A stretch of DNA of 64,000 nucleotides from CAUZIZ01 sp965222655 (lineage in GTDB: Bacteria > Acidobacteriota > UBA6911 > RPQK01 > JAJDTT01): positions 682,001-746,000 of the forward strand of contig CBDCUP010000022.1 in the NCBI GenBank assembly GCA_965222655.1, given 5' to 3'. The notes beneath the pieces were generated by a model that had not been told where the DNA came from, searched no databases, and saw nothing but the letters and a program-made list of their open reading frames with translations. Positions within the stretch are counted from its first letter, which is position 1; the number at the start of each line of letters is the position of its first letter. Position numbers and translations under genes: made by a program. Positions 25,965-34,985 of the stretch are shown piece after piece.

Positions 25965-27431
25965 TCAGGCTTGCCGTGGCGCGTGTTCCAACAGGCCGGG
26001 AACAAGCTTGGCTCCGGTGATAGCGAGGTTGGTGGAGGTTTCCTCTCGGCCCCCGTGGGAATAGGTCAACTGAGCGTGGTCGATTCCAAGCAAATGGTAG
26101 AGGGTCGCCTGCATGTCGGAGGTGCTCACCCTGTTCTCGACTGCCTTGTAGCCGAACTCGTCTGTGGTTCCGTAGGTGAGCCCGGGCTTGAAGCCGCCGC
26201 CCGCGAACAAGATGGTGAACGCATTGCGGTTGTGATCTCTTCCGTCCGAGTTCTGGGTTGTGGGAAGGCGTCCGAACTCACCGGCCCACATGATGATCGT
26301 GCTCTCCAGCAAACCTCGGCCCTTCAGATCTTTGATCAGAGCCGCTGTCGGCTGGTCCGTCCTGGCACAGATGTCGGCCAGGCCAGTCTTGAGCTTGCTG
26401 TGATTGTCCCAGGGTTGCCCCTTACCGGCGAAGACCTGGACGAAACGGACTCCCGACTCCACCAGTCGCCGGGCCATCAGACACCGGGTCCCGTAGCCAT
26501 TCGTCAAAGGGTCATCCAAGCCGTAGAGCTTCTTGGTGGCCTCCGACTCCTTTGCCAGGTCCAACACGTCGGCCGCGGCCAGCTGCATCCGGGCCGCCAG
26601 TTCGTAGTTTTGGATTCGGGCCTCCAGCTCGGATTCATTGGAGTGATCCCGCAGGTGACGGGCGTTGAGCCGGGCCAGCAGGTCGAGGCTCTGGCGCTGG
26701 ACACCCGGCGGGAGGGGTTTCTCTTGCTGCAGGTGGTGTACTGGAGTACCAGTGGAGCTGAACTCAACTCCCTGGTACAGGGCCGGGAGCCAGCCGCTCG
26801 ACCAGAGGATCTTTCCGCTGACGCTGTATCCCTCCGGGGCCCGCAAGACGACATAGGCGGGCAGGCTCTGGTTCTCGGTACCCAGGGCGTAGGTAATCCA
26901 GGAACCCATGACCGGCCGTCCCGGAAAAATCTGGGACGTCAGGAGCATGTTCAGCCCCTCGGGATGGTTGTTGTGGACCGAGTACATGGAACGGACCATG
27001 CATAGCTCGTCCGCCACGCCGCTCAGGTGAGGCAAAACCTCGGAGATCTCCATGCCGGACTGTCCGTGGCGTCCGAACTGGTAGGGACAGGGCATAAGGA
27101 TATTCAGATTGTTGGGCTGGTGGATCTCGACGCCGTCCGGATGAGGTTGACCTGCCCTCTTGGTGAGTTCAGGCTTGGGGTCGAAGAGGTCCATCTGGCT
27201 GGGGCCGCCGTTCTGGACCAGCTGGATGACCGCCTTGGCTGGGCCCGGAAAATGTCCCAGCCGTGGCTTCAGGTCGGCGTAGACGGGTGTGGAGGGAGCG
27301 CCTAACAAGGCCTCCGAGTCCAGCAGACTTGCCAGAGCCACGGTTCCGAACCCGAGTCCCGACATCTCCAGCAACCGCCGACGGGAAATCAGGTTGCCTG
27401 GTTCAAGACTTCGATCATTTCCGAAAGCCAT
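25965..27431 (-). CDS. DUF1501 family protein, Tat-exported
   Basis: About 488 residues of the DUF1501 family, which has an alkaline phosphatase/sulfatase-like fold of unknown substrate. ISRRRLLEMSGLGFGTVALASLL is a twin-arginine signal. Family landmarks are VIQLVQNGGPSQMDLFDPKPEL, CMVRSMYSVHNNHPEG, GTRCLMARRLVESGVRFVQVF and TIIMWAGEFGRLPTTQNSDGRDHN. The upstream frame to 27509 is likely spurious; the ATG at 27431 follows GGGGGGTGGG. It forms a two-gene operon with the PSD1 gene. Confidence 0.92.
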   Translation of the reverse strand: MAFGNDRSLEPGNLISRRRLLEMSGLGFGTVALASLLDSEALLGAPSTPVYADLKPRLGHFPGPAKAVIQLVQNGGPSQMDLFDPKPELTKRAGQPHPDGVEIHQPNNLNILMPCPYQFGRHGQSGMEISEVLPHLSGVADELCMVRSMYSVHNNHPEGLNMLLTSQIFPGRPVMGSWITYALGTENQSLPAYVVLRAPEGYSVSGKILWSSGWLPALYQGVEFSSTGTPVHHLQQEKPLPPGVQRQSLDLLARLNARHLRDHSNESELEARIQNYELAARMQLAAADVLDLAKESEATKKLYGLDDPLTNGYGTRCLMARRLVESGVRFVQVFAGKGQPWDNHSKLKTGLADICARTDQPTAALIKDLKGRGLLESTIIMWAGEFGRLPTTQNSDGRDHNRNAFTILFAGGGFKPGLTYGTTDEFGYKAVENRVSTSDMQATLYHLLGIDHAQLTYSHGGREETSTNLAITGAKLVPGLLEHAPRQA

Positions 27432-27644
27432 TGCCCACCCCCCGAAGTAAGCTTCACCAGAAGTTGTGCTTTCTACGCCGCAAGAGTTGGAAACGAACCT
27501 ACATCCCACACTGGTTTTCTGTCAAGGCTTGGGCAGCTCGTAAGGTGCCAAGAATCCGCCGACCGGTATCCGATGTTACTCGGATTCTGTGTCTTTCTCT
27601 TCGGCTGGTCCATCAAGCTGAACGGTTAGCTTGAATGGGATACG

Positions 27645-29972
27645 ATGGCCTTCATGCACTTGCCGTTGAAGTTTCTGCTGTTGATGTGGGCGGGTTGGGT
27701 CCTTTTCTGCCGGGTAGGCCACAGTTCTGCCCAGGTTCCAGTTCTGCCACACGGCGACGCTCGGGCCCCGATCGTGAGCCGTCATTTCCCAGACCGCATC
27801 CACGAGTTTGTCTGGCGAAATTGGAGTGTCGTTGAACCGGCGAAGCTGGCCAGGATCCTCGGTGCGACTGTACAAGACATCACCGCCCTGGCTGAGTCGA
27901 TGGGATTGCCCCCTGATGTGACCATTCCGCCCGAGATGAGGGAACGGGGCTACATTACCCTTATTCGACGCAATTGGCACCTCTTGCCCTACCCACAATT
28001 GCTGGAACTTCTGGAGATGACGCCGAAGCGACTGGCGTTCGCATTGCGCGAGGACGATTTCCTATGGATCAAACTGGGCCGCCTGAAGCCCAGCTGCGAC
28101 CCGCTCCGCTTCCATTCGCCAGACGCGGTGGCGCAGCTCCGAGCCGCCGAGATTCGGCGCGTAGTCAGCCAGGATTTTGGCCAGAAGATCGGGGGCCCAG
28201 CAGAACCGCGTTTCGACTTCGTTCGACAACTCAGCAAGCCGCTCACTTCCTTTTCTCCGCGACAGCCTGAAGCTGAGCAGCAGCGTTCCCTGCGGCTGGT
28301 CTATTCCTACCTCGCCATGTACGGTGATCCGCTATCGAATCCCAGACTGAATCCCTATCCCGATGGCTTTCTGCAACGGCTTGCCAGCGTAGGAGTCAAC
28401 GGCGTCTGGCTACATGCAGTTCTACGCGATCTGGCGCCAGGCGGGAAGGCGTTCCCAGAGTTTGGAGATGGCCACGAGCGGCGCCTGGCCAATCTTCGAG
28501 CTTTGGTGGAGCGGGCCAGGAAATATGGCATTGCTGTGTATCTGTACATGAACGAGCCACGGGCGATGCCCGCCGCCTTTTTTGAGAACCGCCCTGAGAT
28601 GGGTGGTGTTCAGGACAGGCAAGGCGAATACACGGCGCTTTGCACCTCGCAGCCGGCGGTTCGCCAATGGATGGGCGATGCACTTGCGTATGTGTTTCGA
28701 GAGGTATCTGGCCTGGGTGGCGTCTACTCGATCACGGCATCGGAGAACCTCACCAACTGCGCTTCTCTTGGCGGCTGGGAAGCCTGCCCGCACTGCAAGG
28801 AGCGGACAGATACGGACATTATTGCCGAGGTCATTGGCGTGATCGAAGAAGGCGTTCACCGCAGCAACCCCAGAGCCAACGTCGTGGTGTCGGACTGGGG
28901 TTGGAAAGGTCACGGAGATGCTCCGGACATCATCGCGCGCTTACCTAAATCGGTTTGGCTCATGTCGGTCAGTGAATGGTCCAAGTCGATCGAGCGCGGC
29001 GGGATAAAGACCAGGGTTGGCGAGTATTCGATTTCCGCGATCGGACCGGGACCGCGGGCGGCAGCGCATTGGGCAGCCGCCACCAAGGCGGGGCTGAAGA
29101 GGGCGGCCGAGATCCAGTTCAACAACACCTGCGAAATCGCCAGCTTGCCTTATCTCCCGGTAATGGACCTCGTGGCCGAGCACCTCTGGAACCTGGCGCC
29201 ATCCAAACTTGACGGAATGCTGATCGGCTGGACCATGGGCGGGCATCCTTCGCCCAACTTTCAACTGGCGCAACGCTCAAGCCGCACCCCTATGCCGAAC
29301 CTCGACACCGTATTGGATTCGCTGGCACGAGAGCGGTTTGGCCCTGAGGGAGCCGCTCATGCACGGAAGGCCTGGACCCTCATGAGTGACGCCTTTCGCG
29401 AGTATCCGTTTCACGTGAGCGTCGTATACACTTCGCCAGTCCAGATCGGCCCGGCCAATGCGCTTTATCCCTCGAAGACGGGCTACCGGGCCACCATGTG
29501 GGGGATTCCCTACGACGACCTGGACCGATGGCGCGGCCCCTACCCACCGAAAGTCTTTGCGGCACAGTTCGAGAAGATGGCCCAGGGTTGGCGGCCGGGC
29601 CTTGTAGAATTGCAGGCGGCCGTGGATAAGGCGTCGGCAGATCGACGTGGCGAAGTTCGAGCGGACCTGAGATTTGCGCGCGCTGCAGCGATCAATTTTC
29701 AATCGGTCGCCAATCAGGCGAATTTCATCCTTGCCCGGGATGCACTTGCCGATCCCACCACCACCTTGTTGCCTGAACAGCGCCATGGCTTGCGGGCTGA
29801 AATCAAACGATATCTGGAGTCCGAGATCGTTTTGGCACGCCAACTCTTTGCCCTCGTGCAGGAGGATTCGAGGATCGGCTTCGAACCCTCCTGCCACTAC
29901 TTCTACCTGCCCCTGGATCTGGTGGAAAAAGTGGTCAATTGCCGCTGGTTGTTACGGCATTTTAAAGAGTAG
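27645..29972 (+). CDS. Secreted glycoside-hydrolase-like protein of unknown specificity
   Basis: A 775-residue protein with an N-terminal signal peptide (LKFLLLMWAGWVLFCRVGHSSA). A middle region resembles a TIM-barrel hydrolase: LRLVYSYLAMYGDPL, GVNGVWLHAVLRDLAP, YGIAVYLYMNEPRAMP and GLGGVYSITASENLTNC look like successive beta/alpha units, with Glu in YMNEP and TASEN as candidate acidic residues. An ACPHCK pair may bind a metal. The C-terminal third is helical. It may act on a glycan in the periplasm or outside, but I cannot name a CAZy family with confidence. It is divergent from the DUF1501 gene. Confidence 0.6.
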   Translation: MAFMHLPLKFLLLMWAGWVLFCRVGHSSAQVPVLPHGDARAPIVSRHFPDRIHEFVWRNWSVVEPAKLARILGATVQDITALAESMGLPPDVTIPPEMRERGYITLIRRNWHLLPYPQLLELLEMTPKRLAFALREDDFLWIKLGRLKPSCDPLRFHSPDAVAQLRAAEIRRVVSQDFGQKIGGPAEPRFDFVRQLSKPLTSFSPRQPEAEQQRSLRLVYSYLAMYGDPLSNPRLNPYPDGFLQRLASVGVNGVWLHAVLRDLAPGGKAFPEFGDGHERRLANLRALVERARKYGIAVYLYMNEPRAMPAAFFENRPEMGGVQDRQGEYTALCTSQPAVRQWMGDALAYVFREVSGLGGVYSITASENLTNCASLGGWEACPHCKERTDTDIIAEVIGVIEEGVHRSNPRANVVVSDWGWKGHGDAPDIIARLPKSVWLMSVSEWSKSIERGGIKTRVGEYSISAIGPGPRAAAHWAAATKAGLKRAAEIQFNNTCEIASLPYLPVMDLVAEHLWNLAPSKLDGMLIGWTMGGHPSPNFQLAQRSSRTPMPNLDTVLDSLARERFGPEGAAHARKAWTLMSDAFREYPFHVSVVYTSPVQIGPANALYPSKTGYRATMWGIPYDDLDRWRGPYPPKVFAAQFEKMAQGWRPGLVELQAAVDKASADRRGEVRADLRFARAAAINFQSVANQANFILARDALADPTTTLLPEQRHGLRAEIKRYLESEIVLARQLFALVQEDSRIGFEPSCHYFYLPLDLVEKVVNCRWLLRHFKE

Positions 29973-29998
29973 GCTGGAGGTTCCAGGAATCCTGCCTG

Positions 29999-30033
29999 TT
30001 GACAAAGAACACGTATACGTGTACAGTTCTCCA
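29999..30033 (+). promoter_or_regulatory. hicAB promoter with palindromic operator
   Basis: TTGACA at 29999-30004 and TACAGT at 30022-30027 are separated by exactly 17 bases. The spacer is filled by the perfect palindrome ACACGTATACGTGT (30009-30022), a likely binding site for the HicB helix-turn-helix domain. The -10 box ends six bases before the hicA ATG, so the message would be leaderless. Confidence 0.72.
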
Positions 30034-30224
30034 ATGAAAAGGCGGGTGTTGGAAGCCGAGCTGGGGAAGCTGGGCTGGGGAAGCTGGGCTGGTCCTTCGA
30101 ACGTCACGGAAGAAGACACGATGTCTGGACGGATGGCGAGAAGACCGAAGCCATACCCCGTCATAGTGAGATCAACGAAAGGCTGGCGCGCGTCATCCTA
30201 CGCCGGGCCGGCAAGCGAGGGTAG
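30034..30224 (+). pseudogene. hicA: hicA toxin frameshifted by a 14-bp tandem duplication
   Basis: From the ATG at 30034 the frame reads MKRRVLEAELGKLGW and then goes wrong. The unit CTGGGGAAGCTGGG occurs twice in tandem (30061-30074, 30075-30088). With one copy removed, the reading continues as WSFERHGRRHDVWTDGEKTE and IPRHSEINERLARVILRRAG, a complete HicA mRNA-interferase of 58 residues ending at TAG 30222-30224, with the catalytic His in ERHGRRH. Because 14 is not a multiple of three, the duplication inactivates the toxin. hicB starts two bases after the stop. Confidence 0.88.
30061..30088 (+). repeat. 14-bp perfect tandem duplication inside hicA
   Basis: Two identical copies of CTGGGGAAGCTGGG are followed by a partial third (CTGG). 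Each unit contains an internal CTGGGG/CTGGG similarity, which favours slipped-strand mispairing. One copy gives an in-frame toxin and two give a frameshift, so copy number acts as an on/off switch, at least potentially. Confidence 0.9.
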
Positions 30225-30226
30225 CC

Positions 30227-30643
30227 ATGCGTTTTCAAGGCAAGATCTACCAGGACGGGCGCTTTTGGTTGGCTGAAGTCCCCATTCTCGAGGCCATGAC
30301 TCAAGGAAGCACTCGAAAAGAGGCGCTGGCGATGATAGGCGACTGGTTTGAAACGATGGTCAACCAGGCCGGGTTTTTCGTGACCATCTATCCCAGCAAG
30401 AAAGAGACATTTGAAGTGGGCTCGTCCGATGTGCGAAACATGGTGAGTCTTTTGCTTCGAAGGAGGCGTGAAGCCAGTGGCCTTTCCTTGGCCGAGGCAG
30501 CCCAGCAATTGGGCGTCAGATCACGTAACGCTTACGCTCGCTACGAGAAGGGTGAGTCTGTGCCCACGGTTGAAAAACTGGATTCTCTGTTTCGGGCAGT
30601 TTCTGGCGGGCGCGACCTTGTGGTTGCCGAGAGCACGAAGTGA
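30227..30643 (+). CDS. hicB: HicB-type antitoxin with C-terminal helix-turn-helix
   Basis: A 138-residue two-domain protein. The N-terminal part (MRFQGKIYQDGRFWLAEVPILEAMTQG, then TRKEALAMIGDWFETMV) is the HicB partial RNase-H-like fold that masks HicA. The C-terminal part (LLLRRRREASGLSLAEAAQQLGVRSRNAYARYEKGES) is an Xre-like helix-turn-helix that would bind the promoter palindrome. It is intact while the toxin is frameshifted, consistent with relaxed selection on the toxin or with antitoxin retention. A TTCGAGCC-GAGA-GGCTCGAA hairpin (30654-30673) follows the stop. Confidence 0.88.
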   Translation: MRFQGKIYQDGRFWLAEVPILEAMTQGSTRKEALAMIGDWFETMVNQAGFFVTIYPSKKETFEVGSSDVRNMVSLLLRRRREASGLSLAEAAQQLGVRSRNAYARYEKGESVPTVEKLDSLFRAVSGGRDLVVAESTK

Positions 30644-30842
30644 CCCGCCGTGCTTCGAGCCGAGAGGCTCGAAAGACTCGACCGCCAGAAAGCTGGGTCG
30701 ATGCCTATTCCCCCGCTTCGACCATGCGGGACTGGCGCGTGGAGATTTCGCGGCCGCTGGCCTGGGCCAGAAGCTTGTACAGGTCAAGGCGGCGGGTGCG
30801 TATCCAAATTGACGCTGCTTTCCCCGCGCGACCCTCTAACCT

Positions 30843-32420
30843 ATGATGGGAGCCATGTCCGTCGAGAGGTTCGACGTCTGCGTGATCGGCTCCGGGGCCG
30901 CAGGTGGGACGCTCGCTTCTCAGTTGGTCGAGCGGGGTGCCCGGGTCGCCCTGATCGAGGCCGGCAAGTACCGTGACCCCTCGAAGCTGAGGAACCACGC
31001 CTGGCCCTACGATCAAGCGAGACCGCCTACCGTCCCCAGCGTCACGCCTGATCCGAAGCGGGAGCCGGTCGAGTACGAAGGGGACCCGATCTCCGTCAGT
31101 CGGGGTCGCGTATTGGGAGGGCGCACCACTCACTGGAATGCCGTCGCGCTCAGGTTCTCCGAAGATGACTTTCGCGAATGGTCGGTGAACGGCATCGAAG
31201 AGGATTGGCCGCTCACCTACCAGGAGCTTGCGCCCTACTATGACCAGGCCGAAGAACTGATGGTCGTCTGTGGAACCCGAGAAAACCTCGAGGTACTGCC
31301 CGACGGACGCTTTATTCGGCCCCTCCGCATGCGCTGCTCGGAGAACATTCTCGACCGGGCCTGCCGCAAGATTGGGATGCGGGTGATCCCCGTGCGCAAG
31401 GCTCTCGCCACCGAAGCCGGTCACGGCCGGGCCAGGGATGCAGAGTCTCGGCGATCTTCAATACGGCCGAGCACCTGATCCCACAAGCCCGGCGTACAGG
31501 CCGTTTGGTCCTTCGGAGTGGGTGGATGGTCCGCGAGCTACGCACCGATGACGAAGCCCGTGTGAGCTCGGCCGCCATTTTCGAACGTGATTCCGGGGAA
31601 GAGGACGAAATCAAGGCCGATGTCTTCGCCGCCTGCTGCGGCAATATTGAATCGGCACGTCTACTGCTGAATTCGCGATCTCGGCGCTTCCCAAACGGCC
31701 TCGCCAACAGCAACGACGTCGTCGGTCGCTACCTCCACGGGCACATCACCGCCGAAGTTCATGGTTATCTGGCGGATCTTGTTGGCCAGAAACCCACCAA
31801 CCAGGACGGCGCGTTGGATCATGCCTACATCCCGCGCTCTCAGACACCAGAAGGCGCCGACTATGCGGGAGGTTTTGGCATTCAGCTCAACGTGCGTGGG
31901 TACATGAGACCGCACCACGCCCGCCATGTTCCGGGCTTCGGCCATGATTTCAAGAAACGAGTGCGCGACCTGCAGCCGGCACACACGGACGCGCTCGCCT
32001 TCGGAAAAGTTATTGGACACGCGAAGAATCGCGTTACGCTGCACCCGGATCGCCGTGATGACTACGGTTTACCGCTGCCCCAGGTGCATTTCCGCTGGCA
32101 GCCCAATGACCGGGCCATGTATAGGGCGGCTCCAGGCATGTCACGCGATCTACGACACGGCGGGTGTGGCCTTACGGGTGCAGCAAGCGGGACCGAGGGG
32201 ATTCGCTTCCCACGAGGTCGGGTGCGTGCGCATGGGTAAAGACCTCGAAACGTCTGTCCTCAATAGTTTCAATCAGACGCACGAGATCAAGAACCTCTTC
32301 GTCGTTGATGGAAGCAGCTTCACGACTTTCCCCGAGAAGAATCCGACCCTCACGATCGTTGCCCTGGCGATCCGTGCAGCGGAGAATATTCAGCGTATGA
32401 GGGGTCGTGGTGAACTGTAG
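30843..32420 (+). pseudogene. GMC-family oxidoreductase with two frameshifts
   Basis: Three segments in changing frames form one GMC oxidoreductase. Segment one has the FAD motif FDVCVIGSGAAGGTLASQLVERGARVALIEAG and RGRVLGGRTTHWNAVALRF. A shift near 31410-31440 leads to segment two (RVSAIFNTAEHLIPQA through CCGNIESARLLLNS and PLPQVHFRWQPND). A second shift near 32110-32170 leads to segment three, with SHEVGCVRMGKDLETSVLN and NLFVVDGSSFTTFPEKNPTLTIVALAIRAAE, the C-terminal GMC motif. Such enzymes oxidise sugars or alcohols and partner with the following subunit-3-like protein. The gene appears non-functional as given. Confidence 0.85.
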
Positions 32421-32438
32421 TATCTGAGAAAGGAAGCT

Positions 32439-32985
32439 ATGTCCGATCAAAAAACTCGCAGAGAGGCGCTTGTTCAGATCACCGCCGGAGCGGGAGCAGC
32501 GGCCGCCCTGGCCTCTTTGTCTCCCACGGCATGGGCTCAAACGGCCTATCAGCCGAAGGCCTTGAGCGAATCGGAGTTCAAGCTGCTCTCAACCCTGGTC
32601 GACATGATCATCCCGTCTACCGATACGCCAGGAGCAGCGGCGGTGGGAGTGGATCGGATGATCGACGAGGCCCTCGCGGGAGAGATCAAAGCCAAGCTCA
32701 AAGACGAGTTGCTGGGGGGCCTGAGACGGCTCGAAGAGTCTGGTTTTGAGGACCTGGCGGAGGCGGATCGCGTCACTCTGCTGCAGCAATACAGCGAGGC
32801 TTCCGGCGAGAAGGCCGATTTTTTTTCAAGCTCTTAAAGGGCTGACGGTGGATCACTACTACTCGACCAAAGTCGGGCTCATCGACGAACTCGGCTACCA
32901 GGGAAACACCTATCTGGCGGAGTTTCCAGGCTGTACACACGAGGAGCACCAGATCCGCTCTCAAGGGCTTTTGCCAGATGCATGA
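32439..32985 (+). pseudogene. Gluconate 2-dehydrogenase subunit 3-like protein, frameshifted at a T8 run
   Basis: MSDQKTRREALVQITAGAGAAAALASLSPTAWAQ is a Tat-type signal; SEFKLLSTLVDMIIPSTDTPGAAAVGV is the family's hallmark. At a run of eight T (about 32819-32826) the frame ends as FFSSS. Reading with one T fewer continues QALKGLTVDHYYSTKVGLIDELGYQG and TYLAEFPGCTHEEHQ, the normal C-terminus. Its usual partner is the GMC subunit just upstream. The homopolymer makes slippage or a sequencing error the simplest cause. Confidence 0.85.
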
Positions 32986-33121
32986 AGTGAAGAATGTGTT
33001 CGTTGTGGACGGGTCAGCCTTCCCAACGGCCACGGAGAAGAACCCGACGTTGACGATCCTCGCGCTCTCCTGGCGGGCGACCGACTACATGGCCGAAGAG
33101 ATGCGCAAGGGGAGCATTTAA
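32978..33121 (+). pseudogene. C-terminal fragment of a second GMC oxidoreductase
   Basis: From the ATG at 32978 the frame reads MHEVKNVFVVDGSAFPTATE, KNPTLTILALSWRATDYMAE and EMRKGSI, the C-terminal catalytic segment of GMC oxidoreductases. It parallels but differs from the tail of the upstream gene (KNLFVVDGSSFTTFPEKNP). It directly follows the end of the subunit-3-like gene, so a second GMC gene once lay here and lost its first 90 percent by deletion. Confidence 0.82.
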
Positions 33122-33536
33122 CCGCTGGTTTGAGGGAAGTTAGGAAGTCTAAAGATACTATAAACTCGCTAACCTTAGTATAAACTCTCCCAACGTGGAT
33201 CCCATCACCAGCCCTTTCGCACACGGAGCCGGCACACCGCATGCCTGGAAACGTAGGAAGCCCTGGCATCATTCGAGAACGAGACTTTGTTACGGCTGCC
33301 GTGATAGTAGCTGCCGATTCTGACAGAGCCGTGACTGCAAAGGAGCGGTCCCGATCACCGATCGGGATATGCGGCCAGCGGGTCCAATGGGCCACCGTCC
33401 GCTTGGTCCGTTGTTTCCGGCATCGGTATGCCGGAACCGCTCCTTCGCAGTCACGGCTCTGTCATTTTCGGCTCTTGCTTAATCTCCTAGCCAATCAAGT
33501 TTCAGGTCAGTCAGGTAAACTGTGAGGCAAACTGTA
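33122..33536. repeat. Gene-free stretch holding a long imperfect palindrome
   Basis: Arms at about 33313-33352 and 33433-33472 share GACAGAGCCGTGACTGC and GGAGCGGT in inverted order; two short hairpins sit inside (CCCGATCACCGATCGGG near 33350 and CCGGCATCGGTATGCCGG near 33417). The unit is about 160 bp and could fold as a cruciform. Upstream, ACTATAAACTC and AGTATAAACTC are repeated at about 33158-33190. I see no coding potential. Confidence 0.75.
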
Positions 33537-34685
33537 ATGCGACCCATCCTCTTGAAGTCCCTGATCTTTACGCTGACGGGTGTGACAGCCGTTATGGCGG
33601 GCTCCGACGAGATTCTGTTTCGAAAACACACGGTGGATCTCGGAAGAAACGAGGCTTGTGCGGTGGCCGACCTGAACGGTGACGGCAAGCTTGACATCGT
33701 CTCCGGCGAAAACTGGTACGAGGCCCCAACCTGGAGGAAGCACAAATTCCGCTCCTTCCTGTTCTGGAACAACTATATCGATGACTTTTCGGACCTGCCG
33801 CTGGACGTCAACGGCGACGGTGCCCTTGACATCATCAGTGTTGGCTGGGCTTCCCAGGAGATCGCGTGGTTCCAGAACCCCGGCGCACCCCAGAGTGCCT
33901 GGCAGAAGCACCTGATTGATTCCGGGTCGCCCGTCGAATTCGCCTTCCTCGTGGACCTCGACAACGACGGTGCCGACGACGACCTTCTTCCCCAGTTTGG
34001 CCGCGAGAGCGCCAGCGCTGCCTGGTATGAGCTGACGGGCCAGGGGTCCGAAGCGAAATGGATCAAGCACGTCGTGAGCCCTCGAAGCTATGGCCACGGC
34101 ATCGGCGCAGGGGATCTGAATGGCGATGGCCGCAACGATATCCTCGTCCCGAAAGGCTGGCTGCAAGCACCGGCAGCACCCCGAGACGGGCCCTGGGAAT
34201 TCCATCCGGACTTCGAATTAGAGAAGTCTGCGGGCTTCATCTACGTTCACGATGTCAACCGGGACGGAGTCAATGACATCGTCAGCACCGCGGCCCATGA
34301 CTATGGTCTCTTCTGGCTGGAGCAGCTGCCCGACAGCAGCGGACCGACGAAGTGGCAGAAGCACACAATCGATGATGCCTGGTCCCAGGCGCATGCGATG
34401 ACGATGGTGGACCTGACCGGAGACGGCCGCCCGGAGCTGGTCACCGGGAAGCGCCTCTTTGCCCACAATGGCCATGACAAGGGCGGCCGCGAGCCGCTTG
34501 GCATCTACTGGTACGAGCACCTCGAGACTCCTCGAAAATGGGAGTGGCAACGCCACATCATCCATTACGGCGGTCGGGTCGGAGGCGGCATGCAAATCCC
34601 CGTGATAGACATCGACCAGGACGGAGACCTCGATATTGTCGTGGCCGGCAAGGGTGGTCTCTTCCTGTTCGAGAACGATAATTGA
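33537..34685 (+). CDS. Secreted FG-GAP/VCBS repeat protein
   Basis: A 382-residue protein with a signal peptide (MRPILLKSLIFTLTGVTAVMAG). It is built of beta-propeller blades with calcium-binding DxNxDG-type loops: ADLNGDGKLDIV, DVNGDGALDII, DLDNDGADDDLL, DLNGDGRNDIL, DVNRDGVNDIV, DLTGDGRPELV and DIDQDGDLDIV, about seven in all. Such propellers bind ligands or partner proteins outside the cell; no catalytic motif is evident. The GTG at 33522 would add five residues; the ATG at 33537 fits the signal peptide better. Confidence 0.88.
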   Translation: MRPILLKSLIFTLTGVTAVMAGSDEILFRKHTVDLGRNEACAVADLNGDGKLDIVSGENWYEAPTWRKHKFRSFLFWNNYIDDFSDLPLDVNGDGALDIISVGWASQEIAWFQNPGAPQSAWQKHLIDSGSPVEFAFLVDLDNDGADDDLLPQFGRESASAAWYELTGQGSEAKWIKHVVSPRSYGHGIGAGDLNGDGRNDILVPKGWLQAPAAPRDGPWEFHPDFELEKSAGFIYVHDVNRDGVNDIVSTAAHDYGLFWLEQLPDSSGPTKWQKHTIDDAWSQAHAMTMVDLTGDGRPELVTGKRLFAHNGHDKGGREPLGIYWYEHLETPRKWEWQRHIIHYGGRVGGGMQIPVIDIDQDGDLDIVVAGKGGLFLFENDN

Positions 34686-34721
34686 TGGCTGTGCTGGAAG
34701 GAGCGATCTCCGTAGCAAGAC

Positions 34722-34757
34722 TTGACTAAGTCATCTAACTAAACTAGAGTTTTTGTG
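34722..34757 (+). promoter_or_regulatory. Likely Phd/PIN promoter and operator
   Basis: TTGACT (34722-34727) and TAGAGT (34745-34750) are 17 bases apart, just before the antitoxin ATG at 34758, so the transcript would be nearly leaderless. The -35 box lies in the palindrome TGACTAAGTCA (34723-34733), a candidate operator for autorepression. Confidence 0.55.
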
Positions 34758-34985
34758 ATGGCTTCGATTGTTAACGTTCATGAGGCAAAGACCCATCTTT
34801 CCCGTCTTCTGGAAAGAGTGCGGGCAGGCGAGGAGATCATCCTGGCCAAGGCGGGACGGCCCTGTGCCCGTCTGGTGCCGCTGGAGCGAGACCTGCCCCG
34901 AACTCCAGGGATTGCCAAGGGGCGGATCGGGAAGGAGTTTTTCGAGCCTCTTCCCGAAGAAGAGCTGAAGGCCTGGGAGCGGTGA
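34758..34985 (+). CDS. Phd/YefM-type antitoxin
   Basis: A 75-residue protein, MASIVNVHEAKTHLSRLLERVRAGEEIILAKAGRPCARLVPLE, matching the Phd/YefM DNA-binding fold. The C-terminal tail (GRIGKEFFEPLPEEELKAWE) would wrap the toxin. The ATG at 34758 follows a GTG three bases upstream that is also possible. The stop overlaps the toxin's GTG start by four bases (GTGA), a common toxin-antitoxin arrangement that keeps antitoxin made first. Confidence 0.9.
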   Translation: MASIVNVHEAKTHLSRLLERVRAGEEIILAKAGRPCARLVPLERDLPRTPGIAKGRIGKEFFEPLPEEELKAWER

